Shown: one piece after another, positions 54,412 to 64,000 of the stretch
Position numbering within the stretch: position 1 is the stretch's first letter
Layout of the letters: the number at the start of each line of letters is the position of its first letter
NCBI RefSeq assembly: GCF_905397395.1
Contig: NZ_CAJPVH010000011.1
Span: 1 to 64,000, forward strand
Length of the DNA: 64,000 nt
Source: Cupriavidus campinensis
GTDB taxonomy: Bacteria > Pseudomonadota > Gammaproteobacteria > Burkholderiales > Burkholderiaceae
Direction: 5' to 3'
Notes under the pieces: model-generated
The model's input: only the letters and a program-made list of their open reading frames with translations
Told to the model about the DNA's origin: nothing
Database searches by the model: none
Program-made: the position numbers and the translations under genes

Positions 54412-55138
54412 GGGATCCGGGGATGACCCCGGTCAGCCGCTTCTCCATATCCTCGACTTCGCGCCGCGCCACGCGCTCGCGGGCGAGTTTTCGCCAGCTT
54501 TCCGCCAGCGGCGCCAGTTCCGCCATCTCGGCCAGCGCCGCGTGGTTGAGCCGGTCGACATAGAGCACGTGCAGCAGCCGCTGCAGGGTCCATTGCGGAT
54601 AGGGCCGCGCGGCCAGCACCAGCCGGTCCCCGGCGCGTACCTCGCCCTCCTCGACCACCCGGTAGTACCAGCCCGTGCGCTGGCTCTGCTGCACCGCGCG
54701 CGACATGCCCGCGTAGCCAAAGCGGTGATTGAGCTTCCAGCATGGCTGTCGCGCCTGCGAGACCTCCACCAGCGCCGAGCCGAGCCGGAACTGGTCGCCA
54801 ATGCACACGTCCGCCTCCGTCAAACCCCGGGTGCTCAGGTTTTCGCCGAAGGCACCAGGGCGCGACAGTACATCGGTCACGGTCACGCCCTCCTCTGCGG
54901 CCAGTTCGGCCGCCCAGGCCGGGTAATGGTCGCGCGGATAGTGGTGAATGGCCTTTTCCGGGCCGCCGTGATGGCGCGGATCGCCCTGCTCGTCCCCGGC
55001 CAGCCCGCGCGTGGTCACGCGCAGCGGGCCGTCCTGCAACTGCTTGTCGATGCCGCTTGGCACTGCCTTCGGGCCGAATGGGCGCACCTTGCCGGCGAGC
55101 AAGGCATCAATGGCGATGTCGATGACCTGCACCGTCAC
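54398..55138 (-). CDS. MOSC-domain protein (YiiM-like)
   Basis: 246 residues. The N-terminal MOSC_N-like portion and the MOSC core are seen in 'GLAGDEQGDPRHHGGPEKAI' (about 45-64), 'GAFGENLSTRGL' and 'SQARQPCWKLNHRF', which carries the conserved cysteine; the C-terminal 3-alpha domain follows ('LYVDRLNHAALAEMAEL'). YiiM-type proteins act with the molybdenum cofactor in reduction of N-hydroxylated compounds. The GTG start (55136-55138) overlaps the stop of the amidotransferase gene by 4 bp (GTGA), with GAGG 7 nt upstream. Confidence 0.9.
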   Translation of the reverse strand: MTVQVIDIAIDALLAGKVRPFGPKAVPSGIDKQLQDGPLRVTTRGLAGDEQGDPRHHGGPEKAIHHYPRDHYPAWAAELAAEEGVTVTDVLSRPGAFGENLSTRGLTEADVCIGDQFRLGSALVEVSQARQPCWKLNHRFGYAGMSRAVQQSQRTGWYYRVVEEGEVRAGDRLVLAARPYPQWTLQRLLHVLYVDRLNHAALAEMAELAPLAESWRKLARERVARREVEDMEKRLTGVIPGSLSPG

Positions 55139-55848
55139 AGCCCGGCCTCGTCGAGCCAGCGCATGAACATGCGTTCCCCGGCGGCCGCCACAGTGGCGCC
55201 GATCTCGGCCGTACGGCGGCGGATGGTGCGCGGGTCGATGCCGGCCTTGGCCAGTTCCACCGTATGGCCGATCAGCCAGGTCTCGATGTCGCTGGGCAGC
55301 ACCTCGGGGTGGAATTGCAGCGCCAGCACGTGCTGGCCGATCGCATACGCCTGGTGCGGCGTGCCGGCGGTGGAGGCCAGCAGTTCGGCGCCGGCCGGCA
55401 GGTCGAAGGTATCGCCGTGCCAGTGCAGCACCTGCCAGTCCGCGTCCGCCAGGGCCGCGAGCGGCGAGCGCAGGCCGGCTTCGGTCGGCGTGACCGGCCC
55501 CCAGCCAATCTCGCGCGTGCCCGGATAGACGCGCGCGCCAGACGCCGCCGCGATCAACTGCGCGCCCAGGCAGGCGCCGATCATGGGCCGCCGCGTGCCG
55601 AGCCGCTCGCGGATGACCGCGATCTCGGCCTCCAGCCACGGATAGGCCTCGGTTTCATAGACGCCGATCGGCCCGCCCAGCACCACCAGCAGGTCCGCCG
55701 GATCGGCCGCGACCAGCGTCAGGTCGTCCACGCCGGCCTGGAACACGCGGATCTCGTGCCCGCGGTCGCGCACGGCATTGGCAATCACGCCGGCATGCTC
55801 GAACGGCACATGCTGGATTACGTCGGTGCGGCGTCGGGTCTCGGTCAT
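55135..55848 (-). CDS. Class I glutamine amidotransferase (GMP synthase-like)
   Basis: 237 residues. The catalytic cysteine is in 'GACLGAQLI' (about residue 93), the histidine and glutamate in 'LQFHPEVLPSD'. These proteins resemble the glutaminase domain of GMP synthase but stand alone, and their acceptor substrate is unknown. The ATG at 55848 is chosen because AGGAG lies 8 nt upstream; a TTG two codons earlier has a spacing of only 2 nt. It is translationally coupled to the MOSC gene and lies 18 bp downstream of the acylase gene. Confidence 0.9.
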   Translation of the reverse strand: MTETRRRTDVIQHVPFEHAGVIANAVRDRGHEIRVFQAGVDDLTLVAADPADLLVVLGGPIGVYETEAYPWLEAEIAVIRERLGTRRPMIGACLGAQLIAAASGARVYPGTREIGWGPVTPTEAGLRSPLAALADADWQVLHWHGDTFDLPAGAELLASTAGTPHQAYAIGQHVLALQFHPEVLPSDIETWLIGHTVELAKAGIDPRTIRRRTAEIGATVAAAGERMFMRWLDEAGL

Positions 55849-55866
55849 CGTCAACTCTCCTGAAGC

Positions 55867-58329
55867 TTAGGGTGCGCCGGCTGGCCGGAGCACCAGTGTG
55901 TCGAACGCGTCGCCGCCGGGATTGCGGCGTGGCGCGCCAATCGTAATGAACTGTACCGCCGCCCACCGCTCGGTCCAGTCGCGGTAGTGCGGAGACAAGG
56001 CATTGCCCGATTGTCCCGTCGACGTCATGAAGCGGGAATGGGACAAATCTGAAAGGTCATAGATCGCGCGCAGGCTGGCCGCATGTACGCTCTCGAAAGG
56101 TGCGGCCTCGTCACGCAGGCTGTGGCGGCCGACATCCACCGTATACGTATCACCGCCGGTCGGCACGCGCACGTTAAAAAAACCTGACAAGTACGAAACT
56201 TTGCCGAACGGCTTGTGCTCGGCGCGCGCGGTATGGGCCTGGCCCCAGCGCCATGTTTCCGGATTGCTGCCATAGCGGGCGTCCAGGTCGGCGATGGCGC
56301 GCTGCCAGGCCAGGCCGATGGTTTCGGCGCAGGTCTCGTGCGCCGGCGTACGGGTGTTGTCGCACCAGAACGCACCGGCGCCGCGCGGGGCACGCAGCGC
56401 GTTGAGCATCGGCAACTGCACGTTGCGCTGGTCCCAGAGCCGGTTGAACTGGGTCTCGTCCAGCTTGTCTTCGAACAGCAGGCGCGACAACTCGCGCAGC
56501 CATGCGGTGGCGACCAGCGGCTCGGCGCGGTCTGCCGCCATGGTGGCGTCCCACTTGCGCAGGGCCTCGAACAGGGCGCGCTCGCGGTCCGGGCGCTTGG
56601 CGTCGCTGGCCACGGGGGCGGCCAGCAGCAGTGGCAAGGCATCGCGCACGGCCAGCGAGACCACGTCCTTCTGAATGGCGGCGAAGCTGTCCGGCGTATG
56701 GCGCGGCGTGGCCTCCAGCAGCGCGCGGATGCGGTCGTGGCGGTACGGCACGGTCCACTCGCTGGTGATGAAGTACGGGTAGTCGTCGGCCACGATCTTC
56801 TGGTTGGCCGTCACGATCATGCCGTCCGGCGGGTTGAAGCGGCGCGGCAGCGCGTCGAACGGCACGAAGCCGGTCCAGTCGTAGCGCGCATCCCACCCCG
56901 GCGCCGGCGCGAGGCCCTTCAGGTCGTTGTCCGCCCGGCGCAGCGGCACGCGGCCCGGCGCGATATAGCCGATATTGCCGTCCACATCGGCATAGACGAT
57001 GTTCTGCTGCGGCGCGTGGAGGTCGCGCATCGCCGCCAGGAAGGTGTTCCAGTCGCGCGCGGCGGCCAGCTTCAGGCCGCCTTCGAAGGTCTTGTCGTCC
57101 GGGCGCAGCGCGGTCCACTGGAACGCCACCACGTACTGGGCGCCCAGCGGCTTGGCGGCAATGGTCAGCGGCTCGGCCACGTCGGACAGCACCGGGCCGT
57201 GGCGCGTGGCCCGGACGGTCAGGGCCACGTCCGGGGCCCCCTTCACGCGGATGGTCTCGGTGCGGGTCTCGAACTCCGCCCAGCCGTCCGGCGTCTGGTA
57301 GCGGGTGGGGTGCGCCGGATCGATCCTTTCTATATAGAGGTCCTGCACGTCCGGCGCGGTATTGGTGAAACCCCAGGCAATGCGCGCGTTATGGCCGAGC
57401 ACGACCAGCGGAATGCCGGGCAGCGTGGCGCCGGTCACATCGAGCCCCGGCGCCTGCATCTGGGCGAAATACCAGAGTGACGGCGCCTGCAGCCCCAGGT
57501 GCGGATCATTGGCCAGCAAGGGCTTGCCGCTGACCGTGTGGGCGCCGGAGACCACCCAGTTGTTCGATCCCATCCCCTCTACATAGCTTGCCGGCGCCCG
57601 CTCCACCACGCTCGCCATGGCCGTGGCCACGGGCGCGAGATGGCGATAGAAGGCCGCGTAGTCCATGGTGCGCAGCGGTGGGTCGCCCGGATAGGGAGCG
57701 AGGATCTCGGCAATGCGGGACGTGGGCAGCTGCTGGGCCAACCCCATGCGCAGCACTTCCTGCGTCCAGTTGCCGCCCAGATCCCACGCCATCATGGTCT
57801 GCCAGCCGAGCGTGTCGGCGGGCTCCCAGCGCTCCGGCTTGGTGCCGAGGATCAGGAACTCGGGCGGCAGCGCGGACTTGCGCGTGTCGATGAACGCGTT
57901 CACGCCATCGGCATAGGCTTGCAGCGCGGCGCGGGTCTCGGGGGAAGTCTGGGCGAGGATGGCCTCGGCATTGCGCCGCACTCCCAGCGTGCGCAGGAAG
58001 CGGTCGGTGTCCAGCGCGCCCGGGCCGAGGATTTCCGCCAGCCGGCCCGCCACCACGCGCTTGTTCATCTGCATCTGCCAGAGCCGGTCCTGCGCGTGGA
58101 CGTAGCCGAGCGCGTAGTAGGCGTCCAGCGCATGGGCGGCCTGGATGTGCGGCACGGCGTTGCGGTCCCGCACCACCACCACGCGGTCATGCAGGCCGGG
58201 CAGGATCAGCGTGCCGGCCGTATCCGGCTGCGAAGCCTGGCGATACCAGGCATAGCCGCCCACGGCGCCCGTCACCAGCAGCAACAGGAGCGAGAGCAGC
58301 CAGCCGCCGAGCCGTTTCCACCAGCGCAT
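55867..58329 (-). CDS. Penicillin acylase family protein (N-terminal nucleophile hydrolase)
   Basis: 820 residues. An N-terminal membrane/signal segment ('WLLSLLLLLVTGAVGGYAWY', about 10-29) is followed by the alpha chain ('RNAVPHIQAAHALDAYYALGYVHAQDRLWQM', in about 56-86), and the autocatalytic site 'EGMGSNNWVVSG', in which Ser255 becomes the N-terminal nucleophile of the beta chain. Members cleave amides such as penicillins or acyl-homoserine lactones; the substrate is not predictable. The ATG at 58329 begins the hydrophobic segment; the frame extends to 58464 through a tandem repeat. First gene of a probable three-gene unit with the amidotransferase and MOSC genes. Confidence 0.93.
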   Translation of the reverse strand: MRWWKRLGGWLLSLLLLLVTGAVGGYAWYRQASQPDTAGTLILPGLHDRVVVVRDRNAVPHIQAAHALDAYYALGYVHAQDRLWQMQMNKRVVAGRLAEILGPGALDTDRFLRTLGVRRNAEAILAQTSPETRAALQAYADGVNAFIDTRKSALPPEFLILGTKPERWEPADTLGWQTMMAWDLGGNWTQEVLRMGLAQQLPTSRIAEILAPYPGDPPLRTMDYAAFYRHLAPVATAMASVVERAPASYVEGMGSNNWVVSGAHTVSGKPLLANDPHLGLQAPSLWYFAQMQAPGLDVTGATLPGIPLVVLGHNARIAWGFTNTAPDVQDLYIERIDPAHPTRYQTPDGWAEFETRTETIRVKGAPDVALTVRATRHGPVLSDVAEPLTIAAKPLGAQYVVAFQWTALRPDDKTFEGGLKLAAARDWNTFLAAMRDLHAPQQNIVYADVDGNIGYIAPGRVPLRRADNDLKGLAPAPGWDARYDWTGFVPFDALPRRFNPPDGMIVTANQKIVADDYPYFITSEWTVPYRHDRIRALLEATPRHTPDSFAAIQKDVVSLAVRDALPLLLAAPVASDAKRPDRERALFEALRKWDATMAADRAEPLVATAWLRELSRLLFEDKLDETQFNRLWDQRNVQLPMLNALRAPRGAGAFWCDNTRTPAHETCAETIGLAWQRAIADLDARYGSNPETWRWGQAHTARAEHKPFGKVSYLSGFFNVRVPTGGDTYTVDVGRHSLRDEAAPFESVHAASLRAIYDLSDLSHSRFMTSTGQSGNALSPHYRDWTERWAAVQFITIGAPRRNPGGDAFDTLVLRPAGAP

Positions 58330-58351
58330 CGTATTCCTCCGAAATATTGGG

Positions 58352-58388
58352 ATCGATTGGTTCGATTGGTTCGATCGGGTTCGATTGG
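58352..58388. repeat. 9-bp tandem array upstream of the penicillin acylase gene
   Basis: Four units of TTCGATTGG (58352-58360, 58361-58369, 58370-58378 and, after an extra G, 58380-58388). It lies in the leader of the acylase gene, 23 bp from its start codon. Confidence 0.9.
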
Positions 58389-58480
58389 GATCCATCAAAG
58401 AGCGAAGCATCGCAGATTCCGGCGCCAGAAAAAAATGCCCGGACGTGCCGGGCATGCGATGCAACGCCAGGAAGCGCCCG

Positions 58481-59911
58481 TCAGGCGGGCTTCTTCAGTT
58501 GCAGCGACTTGTATTCGAGGAATTCCTCGAGTCCGTACTTGCCGGCCTCGCGCCCGTTGCCGGACTGCTTGAAGCCGCCGAACGGCGCGTTCATGTTGAA
58601 CGGGCCGCCGTTGATGTCCACCTGACCGGTGCGGATGCGCCGTGCCACGCGGATCGCGCGGGCCTCGTCGCCAGACCACACCCCGCCGCCGAGTCCGTAG
58701 ACGCTGTCATTGGCGATGCGCACGGCGTCTTCCTCGGTGTCATAGCAGATTACGGTCAACACCGGGCCGAAGATCTCCTCCTGCGCCACGGTCGCCTTCG
58801 GATCAACGTTGCCGAGCACCGTCGGCTTCACGAAGAAGCCCTTGCCGAGCCCCTCGGGGGCATCCGGGCCGCCGGCCAGCAGTTCGGCGCCCTCCTCCAG
58901 CCCGCGCCGGATATAGCCCGTCACGCGCTCCTTCTGCACGGCCGAGATCAGCGGGCCGAGACGCGTGGTCTCCGCCAGCGGGTCGCCAAGCGTGAAGTTC
59001 TCCACCACCTTCGCGACGATGGCCTTGACCTCGTCGTAGCGGGCGCGCGGCACCAGCATGCGGGTATGGGCCGAGCAGGTCTGGCCCGAGTTCAGGAAGC
59101 AGGCGTTGATGGTGCCCTTGACGGCCTGCGGCAGGTCCGCGTCGTCCAGGATCACCGAGGCGGACTTGCCGCCCAGCTCCAGCGCCACGCGCTTGACCGA
59201 CTGCGCGGCCAGCTCGGACACGCGTTTGCCGGCGCGCGTGCTGCCGGTGAACGACACCATATCCACTTCGGGGTGGCTCGCCAGCACTTCGCCCACGATC
59301 GGGCCATAGCCGGTGACGAGGTTGAACACGCCCGGCGGCAGGCCGGCGGCCTCGATCACCTCGGCCAGCACAAAGGCGTTCAGCGGCGCCACCTCGGACG
59401 GCTTGAGCACCACGGTGCAGCCGGCGGCCAGCGCCGGCGCCACCTTCAGCGTGATCTGGTTCAGCGGGTAGTTCCACGGCGTGATCGCGGCCACCACGCC
59501 CACGGGCTCGCGCACCACCAGCGAATTGCCGACCTGTTCCTCGAACTGGAACTGCTCCAGCAGCGAGGCGGCCTGGCCCCAGTTATAGACCGGCCCGCCC
59601 ACCTGGATGGCCCGCGCCAGCTTGATCGGCATGCCCACTTCGCCGGCAATCAGCTGCGCCAGTTCCTCGGTACGGTCCTTGAGCCCTTCGGCGATCTTGC
59701 GGATATAGCCGGCGCGCACGGCCGGCGGCGTGTTGGACCAGCCGTCGAAGGCGGCCCGCGCGGCGGCGATGGCGTCCTCGGCATCCCGGGCGTCGCCCTC
59801 GGGAATCTTGCCCATTACCGCCTCGGTGGCGGAATGAACCACATCGATCAGCCCGCTGCCATGGGGCTGAATCCACTTGCCGTTGATGAAAAGTTTGTCT
59901 CGTTGTTGCAT
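58481..59911 (-). CDS. NAD(P)-dependent aldehyde dehydrogenase
   Basis: 476 residues. 'PWNYP' (Asn147), 'LELGGKSA' (Glu245) and '[11 protein letters not shown]' (Cys279) supply the oxyanion, general-base and nucleophile residues; 'GFTGST'-like '[10 protein letters not shown]' binds the cofactor. The C-terminal '[19 protein letters not shown]' is typical of medium-specificity aldehyde dehydrogenases. The ATG at 59911 gives the usual N-terminus; the open frame continues far upstream (to 60682) through the divergent gene and is not coding. Substrate unknown. It is divergent from the unknown protein at 60059. Confidence 0.93.
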   Translation of the reverse strand: MQQRDKLFINGKWIQPHGSGLIDVVHSATEAVMGKIPEGDARDAEDAIAAARAAFDGWSNTPPAVRAGYIRKIAEGLKDRTEELAQLIAGEVGMPIKLARAIQVGGPVYNWGQAASLLEQFQFEEQVGNSLVVREPVGVVAAITPWNYPLNQITLKVAPALAAGCTVVLKPSEVAPLNAFVLAEVIEAAGLPPGVFNLVTGYGPIVGEVLASHPEVDMVSFTGSTRAGKRVSELAAQSVKRVALELGGKSASVILDDADLPQAVKGTINACFLNSGQTCSAHTRMLVPRARYDEVKAIVAKVVENFTLGDPLAETTRLGPLISAVQKERVTGYIRRGLEEGAELLAGGPDAPEGLGKGFFVKPTVLGNVDPKATVAQEEIFGPVLTVICYDTEEDAVRIANDSVYGLGGGVWSGDEARAIRVARRIRTGQVDINGGPFNMNAPFGGFKQSGNGREAGKYGLEEFLEYKSLQLKKPA

Positions 59912-60058
59912 GGCCACAGTTCTCGATAGGTGAATCGGCGGTTGCAATTTTTTGTTACTTTTAGGGTGCCTCACATTGTAGAGCGGAATGCCAACTCGGA
60001 TTTTGTTTGATTCCGGGCGCATGCCGCCCATCGAAAACAAAGAAAAGAGGAGCGAGAC

Positions 60059-60676
60059 ATGGTCGATCCGGTCTTTCAGAAGACGGAGGCAGGTCAGGAG
60101 GAGATTCGCACACGTGCCCGAAAGCTCGATCACAAGCTGCGCGCGCTGCTGCTTATCGTGAATGGCGAACGCCGCAAATCGGCGTTGCTGGCGCAGGTGG
60201 GCGGGATGGGGGTCGGGGAGGAAGCGCTGGACACGCTGGTGGAACTGGGGCTGGTGGTGGCGGATGCCTCGGAAGCGGCCAAACCCGTTGCCCCGCCGGT
60301 AACCGCCACCACACAACGCCCGGCCCGCTCTGGCCCGCCGGACACCAATCTGTTTGCGGCGTATTCGGCACTCGGCAAGGGACTCGACGACGTGCTCGCC
60401 GATACCGCCATCGCCCCGACGCCGGTAGCAGTGGGCGGCGCGGACGGCTACAAGCAGCTTTACCACTTCTATACCGATGTGATCGGCAATCATCTTGGAT
60501 TGCGCGGCTACGTCTTGCAGGTGAAGGTGGAAAAGGCGGGAACGGTGGCCGAACTGGCCGCGTTGCGCGAGGCACTGGCCGCGGCCTTGCAGAAGGCCAA
60601 GGGAGAGATCACCGCAAGGGCGATTCTGGACCAGCTGGATGCGATGCTGGCGGCGCAGGGGGTGGCCGCCAGGTAA
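60059..60676 (+). CDS. Conserved hypothetical protein with HTH-like N-terminus
   Basis: 205 residues. The N-terminal 70 residues ('[20 protein letters not shown]', then '[16 protein letters not shown]') look like a winged helix as found in small regulators, followed by a Pro/Thr-rich linker (about 80-100) and a helical C-terminal half ('[24 protein letters not shown]', in about 135-160). AGAGGAG lies 8 nt before the ATG. Function unknown; similar proteins occur widely in Burkholderiales without experimental role. It is divergent from the aldehyde dehydrogenase. Confidence 0.8.
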   Translation: MVDPVFQKTEAGQEEIRTRARKLDHKLRALLLIVNGERRKSALLAQVGGMGVGEEALDTLVELGLVVADASEAAKPVAPPVTATTQRPARSGPPDTNLFAAYSALGKGLDDVLADTAIAPTPVAVGGADGYKQLYHFYTDVIGNHLGLRGYVLQVKVEKAGTVAELAALREALAAALQKAKGEITARAILDQLDAMLAAQGVAAR

Positions 60677-60680
60677 GAAC

Positions 60681-60710
60681 AACGCCCCTCCCCCATGGGA
60701 GAGGGGCGTT
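60681..60710. terminator. Bidirectional hairpin terminator between convergent genes
   Basis: Stem AACGCCCCTC (60681-60690) / GAGGGGCGTT (60701-60710), 10 bp, enclosing the inner palindrome CCCATGGG. It lies between the stop of the hypothetical gene (60676) and that of ybiT (60740). Short T runs only (TT), so strength is uncertain. Confidence 0.65.
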
Positions 60711-60739
60711 CCGGCTCGGTGTTCCGGCTCGGAGTTCCT

Positions 60740-62362
<1,623 letters not shown>

Positions 62363-62589
62363 GTCTGGAACCTTTGAATGCGTATGGGTGCGTAGAGGGA
62401 GGCTGCGCGGGGCGCCTGCGCCGCCCTGGCGGGCCCGGGCCTGCCAGGGTTGGGGGATCGCGTGGAAGACCTGCCCATCAGCGCGTCCGGCCTGGCAAAA
62501 ATGCGGAAATAACCGGAGATTTTACCACTCGCGGGCCGTTAGCGGGGATTGCTCGGGCGATTACCGGCGGGCGCGGCGCGTTGTGACGG

Positions 62590-63516
62590 TTACAGCGTCG
62601 GGTAGCCGGACAGGGCCAGCGTGAAGCCGTCCGCCTGGGCGGTCAGGCGGGCCTGCGCGCCCACCGGCAGCGTCAGCTTGCGCGGGCAGTGGCCGAACGG
62701 CAGGCCGGTCAGCACCGGAATGCCGACTTCGGCACGCACGTAGTCGAACACGGCGTCCATGTCGTAGCCGTTGTCGTAGTCCGTGGTGCGGTAATTGGAG
62801 AAATCGCCCAGCACCAGTGCCTGCTGGCGGGCCAGCACGCCGGCCTGCGCCAGTTGCAGCAGCATCCGCTCGATGCGGTACGGCGGCTCGTTGATGTCCT
62901 CGAGAAACAGGATGCCGCCGTCGATCTTCGGCATGTAGGGGGTGCCAAGCAGGCTGCACAGCATGGCGAGGTTGCCGCCCCAGAACGTGCCGTCCACGGC
63001 CACGGGGCGTGCCAGCGCCTGCGGGGCCTCCACCGTGACCGTGTAGGCCGGGTCGCGCAGGATAGCCTCGAAGTGCTGCCACATGAACGCGTCCACCGGT
63101 TCGGCGCCGAAGTCGGCCAGCAGCATCGGGCCGGCAAACGTCACGCCCCCGGTGGCGGCGAGGTAGGCAAGCTGAAACCCCGTGAAATCGCTATGCCCGA
63201 CGATGGGCGTGCCGCTGGCGCGCGCCTGGTCGGCAATCCGCGCGAAATCGATCTTGCCGAGCAGCCGCCCCAGCCCGTAGCCGCCGCGCACGGCCAGCGT
63301 CAGTTCGCGCTGCGCACCGGTGCCGATGGCGTGGAGGTCGGCCAGCCGTTCGGCGTCCGTACCGCCGAAGCGCAGGTAGCGGCGGGCCAGCACGTCGGGG
63401 TTGCCCACGTGATAGCCGTGATGCTTGAGCCAGGCGCATCCACGTGCCGCAATCGCCACATCATGGGGGTAACCGGAAGACGCAATCAGGCGGACTTCGA
63501 TCGATTGGCTGCTCAT
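62590..63516 (-). CDS. ldcA: Muramoyltetrapeptide (LD-) carboxypeptidase, S66 family
   Basis: 308 residues of the S66 serine peptidase family. The nucleophile Ser109 is in 'IVGHSDFTGF', the glutamate in 'LFLEDINEPPYRIERML' (about 201-217) and the histidine in 'GLPFGHCPRKLTLPVG' (about 273-288). The enzyme removes the terminal D-alanine from murein tetrapeptides in the cytoplasm during cell-wall recycling. It begins 5 bp after tadA ends, so they are co-transcribed. Confidence 0.95.
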   Translation of the reverse strand: MSSQSIEVRLIASSGYPHDVAIAARGCAWLKHHGYHVGNPDVLARRYLRFGGTDAERLADLHAIGTGAQRELTLAVRGGYGLGRLLGKIDFARIADQARASGTPIVGHSDFTGFQLAYLAATGGVTFAGPMLLADFGAEPVDAFMWQHFEAILRDPAYTVTVEAPQALARPVAVDGTFWGGNLAMLCSLLGTPYMPKIDGGILFLEDINEPPYRIERMLLQLAQAGVLARQQALVLGDFSNYRTTDYDNGYDMDAVFDYVRAEVGIPVLTGLPFGHCPRKLTLPVGAQARLTAQADGFTLALSGYPTL

Positions 63517-63521
63517 GGACC

Positions 63522-64000
<479 letters not shown>

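Noticed and set aside
59912..60682. N-terminal extension of the aldehyde dehydrogenase frame by about 257 codons
   Set aside because: It overlaps the divergent gene at 60059 and adds nothing resembling the family; the start at 59911 gives the normal length.

Overview
The window is one continuous stretch of high-GC chromosomal DNA, most likely from a Cupriavidus or close Burkholderiaceae relative. This is inferred from gene content: two Bug-type (TctC-like) binding proteins heading catabolic operons, the 2-methylcitrate cluster prpR/prpB-prpC-acnD-prpF, a TctDE-like two-component pair beside a Gram-negative porin, and MocR-, IclR- and LysR-type regulators. I see no rRNA, tRNA, CRISPR array, transposase, integrase or plasmid/phage gene. 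About 56 protein genes are supported; two run off the edges (a thiamine-diphosphate enzyme on the left, tadA on the right), and one small gene looks frameshifted.

Layout. 1-5.7 kb: a TPP enzyme diverges from an operon of Bug binding protein, Ldh2-type dehydrogenase, HpcH/HpaI aldolase, hydroxyacid (GarR-like) reductase and LysR; the enzymes plausibly meet at tartronate semialdehyde/glycerate. 5.7-12.9 kb: small exported protein, GFA protein, sugar/sorbosone dehydrogenase-like lipoprotein, porin diverging from a TctD/TctE-like pair, DUF3016 protein, FmdB zinc ribbon. 12.9-18.6 kb (minus): second catabolic operon with Bug protein, enoyl-CoA hydratase, ADP-forming acyl-CoA ligase, alpha/beta hydrolase and IclR. 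18.7-27.7 kb: MerR regulator diverging from a methyltransferase over a SoxR-box-like promoter; a ku / MerR-TPR / CSS-EAL gene run; AraC diverging from an AhpD-like protein; an Omp85-type barrel; an orphan MarR gene behind an AT-rich region with a 25-bp palindrome. 27.8-34.6 kb: tri-heme cytochrome c plus Tat-exported FAD oxidoreductase facing a MocR regulator; a fused binding-protein/permease of the osmoprotectant ABC family; a cupin. 34.6-43.7 kb: ftsK, REC-EAL protein, DUF4136 lipoprotein, DoxX, LysR/azoR, EgtB-like oxygenase. 43.8-52.2 kb: the propionate (2-methylcitrate) locus with a good sigma-54 promoter and a palindromic putative PrpR site. 52.3-64 kb: periplasmic asparaginase, thioesterase, DUF1289, MOSC/glutamine amidotransferase pair, penicillin acylase, aldehyde dehydrogenase, an unknown protein, the ABC-F ATPase ybiT, ldcA and tadA.

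A recurring feature is short perfect tandem repeats (9-12 bp units) at gene boundaries: a ladder of in-frame ATGs at the start of the sensor kinase, a 12-bp array running through the stop codon of the cupin gene, and arrays in the leaders of three operons. The best candidates for something less well described are the ku / MerR-TPR / EAL run, the MerR regulator with its soxbox-like operator but only two cysteines, and the cytochrome/FAD/MocR unit. None can be called a new system from sequence alone.
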